Origin: Brucella oryzae
GTDB lineage: Bacteria > Pseudomonadota > Alphaproteobacteria > Rhizobiales > Rhizobiaceae
Reading direction: 5' to 3'
Assembly (NCBI GenBank): GCA_012103035.1
Contig: JAAVLL010000001.1
Coordinates: 431,501-495,500, forward strand
DNA: 64,000 bases
Shown: in pieces, positions 29,411 through 38,030 of the stretch
How positions within the stretch are numbered: position 1 is the stretch's first letter
Layout: every line of letters starts with the position of its first letter
Made by a program: the position numbers and the translations under genes
The notes under the pieces: generated by a model
The model's database searches: none
What the model saw: only the letters and a program-made list of their open reading frames with translations
What the model was told of the DNA's origin: nothing

Positions 29411-30634
29411 ATGAATATTGCGACCGCTAGAGAAGCGATGCCCGCACAACCCGCGAAAATGCGCGACACGCGCATCGACGTGTTCCGTGCGCTCGCGCTG
29501 CTAACGATCTTCATCAACCATGTGCCCGGCACGATCTACGAGAATCTCACGCACAGGAATCTCGGGTTCTCCGATTCTGCCGAGGCTTTCGTGCTGATTT
29601 CCGGCATGGCGGTGGCGCTTGCCTATGGATCGAAATTCGCGCCCGGCAACCGCCTGCTCCTCTCGCTCAAGATGTGGCGCCGTGCGGGTGTGCTTTACAC
29701 CACGCATATCATGACCACCATGGCGACCATCGCCATCTTTGCCTCTGCCGCCATCTTCCTGAAGCGGTCGGAATTGCTCACGCAGATCAATATCGCGCCG
29801 CTGGTCAAGCATCCGGTCGAAGCGCTGTTCGGCATCGTCACGATGGGCCATCAGCTTGGCTATAACAACATCCTGTCGATGTATGCCGTGATGCTGGTTC
29901 TGACGCCGATCCTGCTTCTCCTGGCGCGCATCAGCCTGCCGCTCATGCTCGGCGTTTCCGGCACGGTCTGGTTCCTGTCGGGCCTCTATCATGTCGCACC
30001 GGTCAACTATCCGACCGAAGGCGTCTGGTTCCTCAATCCGCTGTCGTGGCAGTTCCTGTTCGCGATCGGTATTGCAGGCGTGATGCATGTGCGCCGCGGA
30101 GGCGAACTGCCGAAGCATCCGCTGCTGATCGGCCTTGCCGTCGGCTATCTGGTGCTGGCGCTCGCCTGGGTGCGCATCCCGCTCTGGAGCATTGACATGT
30201 CCATGGGGATGCCGATGGTCATCACCGGTTTCGACAAGACGTTCCTGTCGGGTCCGCGTCTCCTGCATGTGCTGGCGATTGCCTATCTCATCGCCGTTGT
30301 TCCGACGCTGAACAACATCGCCAGAACCGCGCCGGACAATCCGCTGGCGATTCTCGGCAAACACTCGCTCCCGGTCTTCATCGCCGGTACGCTGCTGGCG
30401 ATGGTCGCGCAGGTGATGAAGCTCGTGAATCCGGGCGGCTTGCCTTATGACACGCTGCTGATTGCGACCGGCATCGTCATGCAGTTCGCTCTGGCTTACT
30501 ATCTTGAATGGCTGCCGACCATCGGCTGGAGCAAGAAGGGCGCGCCCGCTTCGGCAAAGCCTGCGGTTCCTGCTGCCGAACCCGTCAAGATGCAGGTTGC
30601 CCCAAGCTCGAAGCCTGCGATGCAGCGCTATTAA
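29411..30634 (+). CDS. OpgC-family glucan succinyltransferase-like membrane protein
   Basis: Intact 407-residue polytopic membrane protein with about ten helices, starting MNIATAREAMPAQPAKMRDT. The OpgC/acyltransferase-3 hallmarks are visible: RIDVFRALALLTIFINHVP, NLGFSDSAEAFVLISGMAVAL and a C-terminal GKHSLPVFIAGTLLAMVAQV. OpgC succinylates periplasmic glucans. In Brucella the homologue Cgm modifies cyclic beta-1,2-glucan, so that is the probable role here. The C-terminal tail is Ala/Pro/Lys-rich. It is monocistronic, with a GC-rich hairpin following at about 30651-30666. Confidence 0.87.
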   Translation: MNIATAREAMPAQPAKMRDTRIDVFRALALLTIFINHVPGTIYENLTHRNLGFSDSAEAFVLISGMAVALAYGSKFAPGNRLLLSLKMWRRAGVLYTTHIMTTMATIAIFASAAIFLKRSELLTQINIAPLVKHPVEALFGIVTMGHQLGYNNILSMYAVMLVLTPILLLLARISLPLMLGVSGTVWFLSGLYHVAPVNYPTEGVWFLNPLSWQFLFAIGIAGVMHVRRGGELPKHPLLIGLAVGYLVLALAWVRIPLWSIDMSMGMPMVITGFDKTFLSGPRLLHVLAIAYLIAVVPTLNNIARTAPDNPLAILGKHSLPVFIAGTLLAMVAQVMKLVNPGGLPYDTLLIATGIVMQFALAYYLEWLPTIGWSKKGAPASAKPAVPAAEPVKMQVAPSSKPAMQRY

Positions 30635-30649
30635 CCACCACTGGTCAGC

Positions 30650-30672
30650 CGCCCGTTCCGGGCGGCTTCTCT
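30650..30672 (+). terminator. opgC terminator
   Basis: GCCGCCCG and CGGGCGGC stem around TTC, directly after the opgC stop. It is followed by TTCTCTTC rather than a clean T run. Confidence 0.5.
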
Positions 30673-30739
30673 TCGGGTGAAAAGTGCCGGATTGCGCGGA
30701 ATTATCCACAGTGTGGCGCAGAAATTAACCATTCATTAA

Positions 30740-30857
30740 TCTTAAGAATGTTAAATGGTTTACATCCAGTTCGGCTGGATTCTTACCGAGTGGTTTAGCC
30801 ACTCTGTTTGACGCCTCCCTGTTAAACTCCTGAGAGCCGCCATCGCGGCTCTTTTTA
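30740..30857 (+). ncRNA. Candidate small RNA with three stem-loops
   Basis: Hairpin 1 is ATCCAG-TTCGG-CTGGAT (30764-30780). Hairpin 2 is GAGTGG-TTTAG-CCACTC (30788-30804). A single-stranded CCTCCCTG, complementary to an SD, lies at 30814-30821. Hairpin 3 is AGAGCCGC-CATC-GCGGCTCT (30833-30852), followed by TTTTAT. That is the classical layout of an Hfq-dependent trans-acting sRNA. The region is between opgC and DUF1465, has no ORF and sits in a 448-bp gap. Its 5' end is unknown. I cannot assign it to a named family. Confidence 0.55.
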
Positions 30858-31082
30858 TGCGCTTTTGCCGCGCCTGCGCTTTCGTCAAAAGCCTGCTAAA
30901 ATGTTAACCGAATGTTAAACATAAACTTGCGCGACCGTGTATGAAGGTGCAGTTTATCGTGGACTTGTTTAGCACAGCTGTTCCGTCTCAGCCTCCCCAT
31001 GGTCGAACAGCGGTTCAATGGTTTCATTCGTATCCGTCTGGCATATCCCACTGGGCGAATACGGCAACGGAATGGGCCGCCG

Positions 31083-31640
31083 ATGCAGGCGGTCATGCAA
31101 GGTGGCAGAGCAGTGATTAGCGAACAGGGCCAGATGCCGAGCAACATGATCAGCCTCGCGGAGCGCATGGTCTTTTCGGATTCGTTCAAGCCGATCTATG
31201 CCGAAGGCATGGATATGGTGGAGGAAGCTGCAAGCTATCTCGACGGCGAGGGCCGTGAGGATGCGCGTAATCTTTCCCGCGTGGCTGCAACGCTTTATGC
31301 CGCCGAATCGATGCGCTTGACCACACGCCTGATGCAGATCGCTTCCTGGTTGCTCCTCCAGCGCGCCGCTCGCAGCGGCGAGATGACCCGTCAGCAGGTC
31401 GCTGCCGAAAAGGCCAAGGTGCGTCTCGACACGCCGTCGGCTGGGGAAAATGCACAGGGCTGGTCTGAGTTGCCCGCAGCGTTCAGGGAACTTGTTGAAA
31501 GGTCCATGCGTCTACAGGCACGCGTGCGCCGCATGGACCGCGAAGTTTACGGCGAAGTTGTTTCACTGCAGGGCGTTCCGCGTGGCAATCCGGTTTCCGA
31601 ACAGATCGTATTGCTTAAAACCGCTTTTGGCGCTTCATAA
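31083..31640 (+). CDS. DUF1465 family protein
   Basis: An alphaproteobacterial DUF1465 protein, mostly helical. The hallmark is ISLAERMVFSDSFKPIYAEG followed by EEAASYLDGEGREDAR and LSRVAATLYAAESMRLTTRL, with a C-terminal RMDREVYGE. The family start is probably one of the ATGs at 31083, 31095 or 31134; the open frame extends to 30999. I keep 31083 because no start has a decisive SD. Members are linked by literature to cell-cycle-regulated growth in alphaproteobacteria, but no mechanism is established. It is followed by ruvC at 90 bp. Confidence 0.8.
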   Translation: MQAVMQGGRAVISEQGQMPSNMISLAERMVFSDSFKPIYAEGMDMVEEAASYLDGEGREDARNLSRVAATLYAAESMRLTTRLMQIASWLLLQRAARSGEMTRQQVAAEKAKVRLDTPSAGENAQGWSELPAAFRELVERSMRLQARVRRMDREVYGEVVSLQGVPRGNPVSEQIVLLKTAFGAS

Positions 31641-31729
31641 CCACTGATCATATGCGCCTTCGTGGCGTATGTTTCTCTTTGTTCACTTTTCTGCTGTCAA
31701 GTGAATCCGTCTGAGGATAGGGTTCGCTT

Positions 31730-32248
31730 ATGAAAGAAACGATTCGCATCATTGGTATCGATCCGGGCCTTCGCCGCACCGGCTGGGGCATTGTCGAATC
31801 GCTGGGCAATTCACTGCATTTTATCAGTTCGGGAACCGTGACCTCGAATGCCGAGATGGATCTGGCATCGCGTCTCTGCCAGTTGCATGAAGGGCTTTCC
31901 AAGGTCCTGCATGAATATATGCCGCATGAGGCAGCCGTCGAACACACCTTTGTCAACAAGGATGCAACGGCAACGCTGAAGCTCGGTCAGGCGCGCGGCA
32001 TTGCCTTGCTGGCTCCGGCGCAGGCAGGTCTTCCTGTCGCGGAATATGCGCCGAATGCGGTCAAGAAAGCCGTGATCGGTGTCGGTCACGGTGAAAAGCA
32101 GCAGATCCATATGATGGTGAAAGTGCTGATGCCGCGTGCATCGTTCGATACCAGCGATGCCGCCGATGCGCTGGCCATCGCCATTTGCCATGCGCATCAC
32201 CGGCAGAGCATTGTAAGCGCCCGCCGGTTGCAACAACTTATCGCGTAG
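31730..32248 (+). CDS. ruvC: Crossover junction endodeoxyribonuclease RuvC
   Basis: Intact 172-residue Holliday-junction resolvase. The catalytic Asp is in [15 protein letters not shown] (residues 6-20), the catalytic Glu in [10 protein letters not shown], and the C-terminal acidic pair in [17 protein letters not shown]. It is first of the ruvCAB cluster, ending 6 bp before ruvA. RuvC cuts junctions migrated by RuvAB. Confidence 0.97.
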   Translation: MKETIRIIGIDPGLRRTGWGIVESLGNSLHFISSGTVTSNAEMDLASRLCQLHEGLSKVLHEYMPHEAAVEHTFVNKDATATLKLGQARGIALLAPAQAGLPVAEYAPNAVKKAVIGVGHGEKQQIHMMVKVLMPRASFDTSDAADALAIAICHAHHRQSIVSARRLQQLIA

Positions 32249-32254
32249 GTGACC

Positions 32255-32872
32255 ATGATCGGTAAGCTCAAGGGTGTGATCGATGAAATCGCCGAGGATC
32301 ATGCCGTCATCGATGTGCATGGCGTCGGCTATGTGGCGTTTTGTTCGGCGCGGACGCTGGGCAACCTTGGCGGTGCGGGCGAGGCGGCAGTGCTGTTCAT
32401 CGAAACCTATGTCCGCGAGGACGTGATCCGCCTTTATGGGTTCGCCAATCAGCTTGAGCGCGAATGGTTCCGCCTGTTGCAGAATGTGCAGGGTGTGGGC
32501 GCCAAGGTGGCGTTGGCGGTGCTGGGCACGCTGTCGCCGTCGGAACTGGCCAATGCGATTGCACTGCGAGACATTGCGATGGTGTCACGCGCGCCGGGCG
32601 TCGGCAAGAAGGTTGCAGAGCGTATCGTGACCGAACTCAAGAATAAGGCTCCCGCCTTTGCCGGAGAGGCAAGCGGCACAATCGGGCTCAAGCAGGAACT
32701 TGGCGCGGGCGCTGCTCCGGCACCGGTTGCCGACGCTGTGTCGGCACTTTCCAATCTTGGCTATTCGCGGGATCAGGCCGCCAATGCCGTTGCAGCTGCA
32801 CTGAAGGAAGCAGGGGAGAATGCCGATTCGGCCAAGCTCATCCGCCTGGGTCTGAAGGAATTGTCGCGGTGA
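32255..32872 (+). CDS. ruvA: Holliday junction branch-migration protein RuvA
   Basis: Intact 205-residue junction-binding subunit. The N-terminal OB fold starts [16 protein letters not shown]. Helix-hairpin-helix motifs are [16 protein letters not shown] and [19 protein letters not shown], followed by an Ala-rich linker and the RuvB-binding domain III ([17 protein letters not shown]). ATG 32255 is the family start; GTG 32249 also opens in frame. ruvB follows after 40 bp. Confidence 0.97.
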   Translation: MIGKLKGVIDEIAEDHAVIDVHGVGYVAFCSARTLGNLGGAGEAAVLFIETYVREDVIRLYGFANQLEREWFRLLQNVQGVGAKVALAVLGTLSPSELANAIALRDIAMVSRAPGVGKKVAERIVTELKNKAPAFAGEASGTIGLKQELGAGAAPAPVADAVSALSNLGYSRDQAANAVAAALKEAGENADSAKLIRLGLKELSR

Positions 32873-32912
32873 TTTACTTGCCTGAGCGAAATGTTCATGC
32901 GAGGAGGAAGGC

Positions 32913-33951
32913 ATGAGCGACCGCAACCCTCTCATCGATGCCGATAGACGCGTAGACGAAGACAATACGCTACGCCCGCAGACGCTTGACGATTTCGTGG
33001 GCCAAGCGGCGGCGCGCGCTAATCTGAAAGTCTTTATCGAAGCCGCCAAAGTGCGTGGTGAGGCGCTGGACCATGTCCTGTTCGTTGGTCCTCCCGGACT
33101 CGGCAAGACAACGCTGGCGCAGATCATGGCCAAGGAACTGGGCGTCAATTTCCGCTCCACATCCGGCCCAGTCATTGCCAAGGCGGGCGATCTGGCGGCT
33201 CTTCTGACCAATCTCGAAGAGCGCGACGTGCTGTTCATCGATGAAATTCATCGACTTAGCCCGGCTGTGGAAGAAATTCTCTATCCGGCCATGGAGGATT
33301 TCCAGCTCGACCTGATCATCGGTGAGGGCCTGCCGCGCGCTCGGTCAAGATCGATCTCGCCAAATTTACCCTCGTTGCGGCAACCACCCGTCTCGGGCTT
33401 TTGACCACGCCGCTGCGTGACCGCTTCGGCATTCCGACGCGGCTCAATTTCTATACGGTCGAGGAACTGGAATATATCGTTCGGCGTGGCGCGCGCATCA
33501 TGCAGATGGGCATTTCGCCGGATGGCGCGCTGGAAGTCGCCCGCCGTTCGCGCGGCACACCGCGTATCGCCGGGCGGCTGTTGCGCCGCGTGCGTGATTT
33601 TGCATTGGTCGCAGGCGCAGATGTCATCGATCGCAAGACCGCCGACGAGGCGCTGTCACGTCTTGAGGTAGACAATCGCGGGCTGGATCAACTTGACCGG
33701 CGCTATCTCAATATCATCGCGCGTAATTTCGGCGGCGGTCCGGTCGGGATCGAAACCATCGCTGCGGGTCTGTCCGAGCCGCGTGACGCAATCGAAGATA
33801 TTATCGAACCCTATCTGATCCAGCAGGGGTTTTGCAGCGCACGCCACGCGGCCGCGTTTTGACGGCTGTTGCCTGGCAGCACCTCGGATTACCTGCGCCC
33901 GCTGAAATCATCCAGCAAAGCCAGTTTGGCCTCTTCATGGAAGACGAATGA
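32913..33951 (+). CDS. ruvB: Holliday junction ATP-dependent helicase RuvB
   Basis: AAA+ motor of the RuvAB branch-migration complex, about 346 residues. Walker A is GPPGLGKTT near residue 63 and Walker B is LFIDEIHR near 113. Sensor 1 is [12 protein letters not shown], and the C-terminal winged helix has [15 protein letters not shown]. Single-base losses near 33345 and 33832 shift the frame. The correct end, GLFMEDE at TGA 33949-33951, overlaps the ybgC ATG as ATGA, showing translational coupling from ruvB into the ybgC-tol cluster. Confidence 0.96.
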
Positions 33952-34394
33952 CCGACAAACAGCAAAAGGCCGTATCCGGCGAACTGAAGGATGGCGCGCA
34001 TCTGCTCTATGCGCGCATCTATTATGCCGATACGGACTTTTCCGGCTTCGTCTATCACGGTCGCTATCTCGAATTCTATGAGCGTGGACGCACGGATTTC
34101 CTGCGCCTGCAGGACGTTCATCATATCGAACTGGCCGAAGGTGCGCTTGGCGAGGAAATGGTATGGGTCGTTCGCCGCATGGAGATCGACTACAAATCGC
34201 CCGCGAAGATGGACGACCTTATTCTGATCGAAACCCGCGTCAGCGAAATTCGCGGTGCGCGAGTCATCATGGCGCAGAAAATTACCTGCGGTGAGCGCCT
34301 GCTTTCGGAGGCTCGGGTCGAGGCCGTGATGATTACCAAAGAAGGCCATCCGCGGCGCATTCCCGATGAGTGGCGGAAGGCCTTCAAAAACTAA
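33948..34394 (+). CDS. ybgC: Tol-Pal-associated acyl-CoA thioesterase YbgC
   Basis: Intact 148-residue hotdog-fold thioesterase. The catalytic motif is [19 protein letters not shown], with the active Asp followed by the typical RGRTDFLR helix. YbgC hydrolyses short or long acyl-CoA/ACP and is genetically tied to the Tol complex, acting at the cytoplasmic face. Its start overlaps the ruvB stop (ATGA). An AT-rich island of about 0.9 kb follows, so the usual direct continuation to tolQ is broken. Confidence 0.95.
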   Translation: MTDKQQKAVSGELKDGAHLLYARIYYADTDFSGFVYHGRYLEFYERGRTDFLRLQDVHHIELAEGALGEEMVWVVRRMEIDYKSPAKMDDLILIETRVSEIRGARVIMAQKITCGERLLSEARVEAVMITKEGHPRRIPDEWRKAFKN

Positions 34395-34461
34395 ACTTTA
34401 CGATTGTTGATATATTGTTGTGGTTGAAGTTTGCAATACTAAGGTTTATTGCGGTACGTAG

Positions 34462-34608
34462 TATTCAATATTTCAAGGTTTGTTTGATGCCTTTTATCCT
34501 GAATTTAAACGGCAATTTGTTGCCGGGGATTTAGTGTATGGTTTATTTGAGCAGAGGGGTGTGTATGCAAATAAGTATAAGGAATTTTTGCATCCAAAAC
34601 TCCGATGA
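34462..34608 (+). pseudogene. Truncated 3' end of an AT-rich foreign ORF
   Basis: The frame ending at TGA 34606-34608 is open for 48 codons back to a TAG at 34459. It begins YSIFQGLFDAFYPEF and later reads YGLFEQRGVYANKYKEFLHP. There is no ATG start and no SD, so it looks like the C-terminal remnant of a longer gene. Its TGA overlaps the ATG of the next gene (ATGA), the usual sign of two cotranscribed partner genes. A TAG and no visible 5' part suggest decay or truncation. I do not recognise the family. Confidence 0.45.
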
Positions 34609-35145
34609 ATATTTCAACAATCGATCAGTATGCGATATCAGATGCAGAGAGAGATATGTTGGAGAGAAAAAGAATAATGCCGACAAATCAAGCTGAATTT
34701 TCAGAGTTCACTTCAAGACATCATAAATACCATAGTATACTGTCAAGTAAGTTCATTAGGTTTGAAGATAGGTATATTTATAATGATGATGTATTAAAAA
34801 GAAAATGTAAGTCCGGTTTGGGGTGGATGGTTGATTCAAAAATGACCGTTCATTTTATTTTGGATGGAATTAATATGACTGAAGTGGTTAATAAATCCAA
34901 TATTCAAGACAAAAGGGGTGTACATCTGGTGGATCTACATTGAGATCGATTACGGAGCGGAATTGAGGTGGATTTATCGTAATAGAAACAATATCAATGT
35001 TCAACGTCGGGTGCAGTTCTGGAATAAGGGACAGCCTGTTTCACCGCCTTGGTTTGGAGTTGGAAAAGAATTGTGGGATCAGTATGAACCGCGATCTGAT
35101 CCAGATATGTCGACGGTATTATCAATACTATTTGGTCATAATTGA
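34605..35145 (+). CDS. Unrecognised AT-rich accessory protein (about 180 residues, frameshifted)
   Basis: As read, the gene is open from ATG 34605 (MNISTIDQYAISDAERDML) to a stop at 34943, and a second frame runs on to 35145. Adding one G at the GGGG near 34917 and one at the GG near 34957 yields one continuous frame: VDSKMTVHFILDGINMTEVV, then CTSGGSTLRSITGAELRWIY and RNRNNINVQRRVQFW, ending VLSILFGHN. No signal peptide or membrane helix is seen. AT content is far higher than in the neighbours. The SITGAELRWIYRNR block looks like a conserved domain core, perhaps from toxin or effector loci, but I cannot confirm a family. Confidence 0.55.
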
Positions 35146-35267
35146 TTAGGGCCGATTGAGAATTAGGTTTCGGGCGTGGCGTGAGCCGGATTTTGCTCCT
35201 AAAACCTGTGCAATTTTCATCCATACCACGTTCTAAAACTAATTCTCAACCGGCCCTAATCAATTAT
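35138..35267. mobile_element. 130-bp element with 29-nt terminal inverted repeats (MITE-like)
   Basis: ATAATTGATTAGGGCCGATTGAGAATTAG (positions 35138-35166) is the reverse complement of 35239-35267 with one mismatch. Weaker pairing, mostly G/A transitions, continues inward for about 15 nt (GCGTGG versus ACGTGG). The stop codon of the upstream ORF lies inside the left arm. Either a miniature inverted-repeat transposable element or a very strong transcript-end hairpin fits. No transposase is present. Confidence 0.6.
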
Positions 35268-35696
35268 TCTAGTTTAAATTATTTTAAAAATATTGTCAGA
35301 TACTATCTGAAGTTTTGAAGGGCGCGTTGTCTAATTTTATGTCGAATTCACGCTCGTTCGATGGGATGCGTAAACTCTCGTGTCTTTTCGCATAAACGCT
35401 AACGCATCTTTAACCATAATATTCCATTAATCCCCGTGACGGAATCGGTTGACGGGCAGGCCACACGCGCAGCGCCTTCCTTTCACCAAAATTAACCGTA
35501 ACAAGCGCCTGATGGATTTAAAGTTGAAATCCGGGAATGGCGGTTGCGGTGCGAAGTGTCGACCGCTCGTCGGGCTGGTACGGCTTCAGGTAAAAGCTGC
35601 GCAGGTTTGGAGCGTCTGTTTTCAGACGTTGAGTAACGGATTTGCGACACCGCCCGGTCATGTGGCCGGGCGTTTGGATTCGAGGACGGTAGATCG
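35268..35696. other. AT-to-GC transition and tolQ upstream region
   Basis: A 429-bp stretch without a gene. The first 130 bp are AT-rich (with the palindrome CAGATACTATCTG near 35292). From about 35440 the composition returns to the genomic average. Two hairpins stand just before tolQ. A promoter for tolQ could lie around 35380-35440 (TTTAACCATAATATTCC). Confidence 0.45.
35613..35672 (+). promoter_or_regulatory. Tandem hairpins in the tolQ leader
   Basis: CGTCTG-TTTT-CAGACG (35613-35628) is followed by CGCCCGG-TCATGTGG-CCGGGCG (35651-35672). The second ends 24 bp before the tolQ ATG with TTTGG after it. It could be a terminator for upstream transcription, an attenuator or an mRNA-stability element. 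Confidence 0.45.
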
Positions 35697-36403
35697 ATGG
35701 AAAATGTTGCGTTAGCGGCCCCGCCGCCGATGTTACCCTCTGGGGCCTGTTCATGCAGGCGAACTGGGTCGTCAAGCTGGTTATGCTTGGCTTGCTGTTC
35801 GCCTCGATCTGACCTGGGCTATCATCGTAGACAAGACGATTGCTTACGGACGGGCGCGCCGTGCGATTGATCGCTTCGAGCAGACGTTCTGGTCCGGCCA
35901 GTCGCTGGAGGAACTCTATCGCAATCTCGGTGAACGTCGCACCACGGGCATGGCGTCGATCTTCATGGCTGCGATGCGTGAGTGGAAAAATCATTCGAGA
36001 AGGGCGCTCGTTCGCCCATCGGCCTCCAGATGCGTATCGACAAGGCCATGGATGTCGCGCTGGCGCGTGAAAGTGAAAAGCTCGACTCGCGTCTGGGCTT
36101 TCTGGCGACCATCGGTTCCGCGGCCCCTTCATTGGTCTGTTCGGTACGGTTGTCGGTATCATGACCTCTTTCCAGGCGATCGCCGCTTCCAAGAACACCA
36201 GTCTTGCTGTTGTGGCGCCTGGTATCGCCGAAGCGCTTCTGGCAACGGCAATCGGTCTTCTCGCTGCTATTCCAGCCGTTATTGCCTACAACAAGCTGTC
36301 GGCAGACGCGGGCAAGATCGGTGGACGGCTGGAAGGCTTTGCAGATGAATTTTCCGCCATACTGTCGCGCCAAATTGATGAGAAGCTGACGCCGCGTAAT
36401 TAA
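35697..36403 (+). CDS. tolQ: Tol-Pal system protein TolQ
   Basis: Inner-membrane proton channel subunit (MotA/ExbB family) of the Tol-Pal complex that keeps the outer membrane tied to the wall during division. ATG 35697 begins MENVALAAP. Repair of at least four one-base losses (between 35725 and 36130) gives [39 protein letters not shown] and [22 protein letters not shown]. The intact tail [20 protein letters not shown] to IDEKLTPRN follows. The [17 protein letters not shown] block is the family signature of the pore helices. Repaired length is about 237 residues. Confidence 0.93.
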
Positions 36404-36449
36404 GCGGCTTCAAGCATCAAGTGTAGTTTCAGCCTTCAGGAATCTTGCA

Positions 36450-36902
36450 ATGGGCATGTCGGTAGGAAATCAGGGAATGCAGTCGGGCGGACGCCGCAGG
36501 CGTGGTCGCAGACCAGCATTGATGAGCGAAATCAACGTGACGCCGTTCGTCGACGTTATGCTTGTTCTCCTCATCATCTTCATGGTCTCAGCGCCGCTCC
36601 TGACCGTCGGCGTGCCGATCGACCTGCCTGATACGCAGGCCAAGGCCATGAATGCCGATACGCAGCCGATCACTGTTTCGGTCAACAGCGAAGGCAAGAT
36701 TTACCTGCAGGAAACCGAAGTTCCGATCGAAGAAGTGGTGCCGAAACTCCAGGCTATCGCCAAGACGGGCTATGAAGAGCGTATTTTTGTGCGCGGTGAC
36801 AAGGCTGCCGATTACGGCACCGTCATGAAAGTCATGGCCCGCATTTCCGCCGCCGGTTTCAAGAATATCGGCCTCGTGACCCTCCAGGAGCAGGATAGCT
36901 GA
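36450..36902 (+). CDS. tolR: Tol-Pal system protein TolR
   Basis: Intact 150-residue ExbD/TolR protein. Single membrane helix at residues 32-52 (TPFVDVMLVLLIIFMVSAP) with the essential Asp in FVDVMLV. The basic cytoplasmic N-terminus is GGRRRRGRRPALMSEINV, and the periplasmic domain contains VRGDKAADYGTVMKVM. It forms the proton-driven motor with TolQ. It starts 46 bp after tolQ and 7 bp before tolA. Confidence 0.96.
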   Translation: MGMSVGNQGMQSGGRRRRGRRPALMSEINVTPFVDVMLVLLIIFMVSAPLLTVGVPIDLPDTQAKAMNADTQPITVSVNSEGKIYLQETEVPIEEVVPKLQAIAKTGYEERIFVRGDKAADYGTVMKVMARISAAGFKNIGLVTLQEQDS

Positions 36903-36909
36903 CGCCATC

Positions 36910-37980
36910 ATGAAGGCTGGCCTGACATCTTCTGTTGCCTTGCATGCCGTTGCGGTCGCGCTGGCAGTGGTTTCGTTTTCCTCGCCGAAGGCTTTCGACG
37001 TGCAGGATTCGGAATCATTCCCTGTCGATATCGTACCGATCGAGTCGATGACCCAAATCCAGCAGGGCGACAAGAAAGCGCCTATGAAGGAAAAGTCGGC
37101 TCCTGTGCCGACAACCAAACCGCAAACCGTTCCCGACGCTCAGAATGTCGGCGATCAGGACGTAGATACCACGACGCCCCCAAAGCCCGACGCGAAGGCG
37201 AAGCCGATTGAGACGGCTGAGGAGCCGAAGGCGCAGCCCGAACCGGTGAAGAAGCCGGAGCCGAAGCCCGATCCGAAACCGGAACAGAAGCCGGAAGAAA
37301 AACCGACGCCGGTTCCCGCAACGGAAATGCAGGCAAAGCCGGAGCCGAAGCAGGAAGTGAAGCCTGATCCGGTGGCGGAAGCCATCGAAAAGCAGGCCGA
37401 AGCACCGGACGCAGAAGCGCCGAAGCTGCCGGACAAGGTGCCGGCCCCGGAGGCAAAGCCGAAACCGCCGCAGGCGCAGACGGCCAAGACCAACGAGCGC
37501 AAGCAGCCGGAAGAAAAGAAGAAGACGCAGAGTGCCTCGCAGACTTCGCAGTCGAAGAAAGACGCGATTGCCGATGAGGTTGCAGCGCTTCTCAACAAGC
37601 AGAAGGCGTCTGGCGGCGGCGCGAAACGCTCCACCGATCAGGCATCGCTGGGCGGCAAGAAGAATACTGGCGGCTCCAAGCTCAGCCAGAGCGAAATGGA
37701 CGCGCTGCGCGGCGCGATCTCGAAGTGCTGGAACGTGCCTGCCGGTGTGGCGGATGCGCCGGGGCTGGTCGTGACCGTCAAGATGAAACTGAACCAGGAT
37801 GGCTCCATTCAGGGCGTTCCGGAAGTGACATCGGGCGGCGGCGGTGACGGTGTGGCGCGTGCCGCAGCCGAAAGCGCCAAGCGTGCGGTTGCACGCTGCG
37901 CACCGTATAATCTGCCAGTCGACAAATATGATTCATGGTCGGAAGTGATCGTCAACTTCGACCCGAGCGAAATGTTCTGA
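36910..37980 (+). CDS. tolA: Cell envelope protein TolA
   Basis: Intact 356-residue TolA. N-terminal membrane anchor at residues 6-24 ([19 protein letters not shown]). The long periplasmic domain II is rich in Pro, Glu, Lys and Ala (repeats of [18 protein letters not shown] and similar, residues 70-190), rather than the Ala/Lys helical type of E. coli. The C-terminal TonB-like domain is [16 protein letters not shown] onwards, ending [13 protein letters not shown]. It spans the periplasm between TolQR and Pal/TolB. tolB starts 50 bp downstream. Confidence 0.94.
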   Translation: MKAGLTSSVALHAVAVALAVVSFSSPKAFDVQDSESFPVDIVPIESMTQIQQGDKKAPMKEKSAPVPTTKPQTVPDAQNVGDQDVDTTTPPKPDAKAKPIETAEEPKAQPEPVKKPEPKPDPKPEQKPEEKPTPVPATEMQAKPEPKQEVKPDPVAEAIEKQAEAPDAEAPKLPDKVPAPEAKPKPPQAQTAKTNERKQPEEKKKTQSASQTSQSKKDAIADEVAALLNKQKASGGGAKRSTDQASLGGKKNTGGSKLSQSEMDALRGAISKCWNVPAGVADAPGLVVTVKMKLNQDGSIQGVPEVTSGGGGDGVARAAAESAKRAVARCAPYNLPVDKYDSWSEVIVNFDPSEMF

Positions 37981-38030
37981 CCGGGGTTCCGGTCGCCAAC
38001 CACTGCAAGGACAAAGAGGTCCCAGAAGAC

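Noticed and set aside
29501..30709. A 402-codon minus-strand frame opposite opgC
   Set aside because: Composition (His, Arg, Gln, Asp runs) is that of an antisense shadow. OpgC on the plus strand has a full set of membrane helices and family motifs.
35138..35267. Integron attC site after the accessory gene
   Set aside because: The arms are long inverted repeats but lack the RYYYAAC and GTTRRRY core sites, and no integrase is present.
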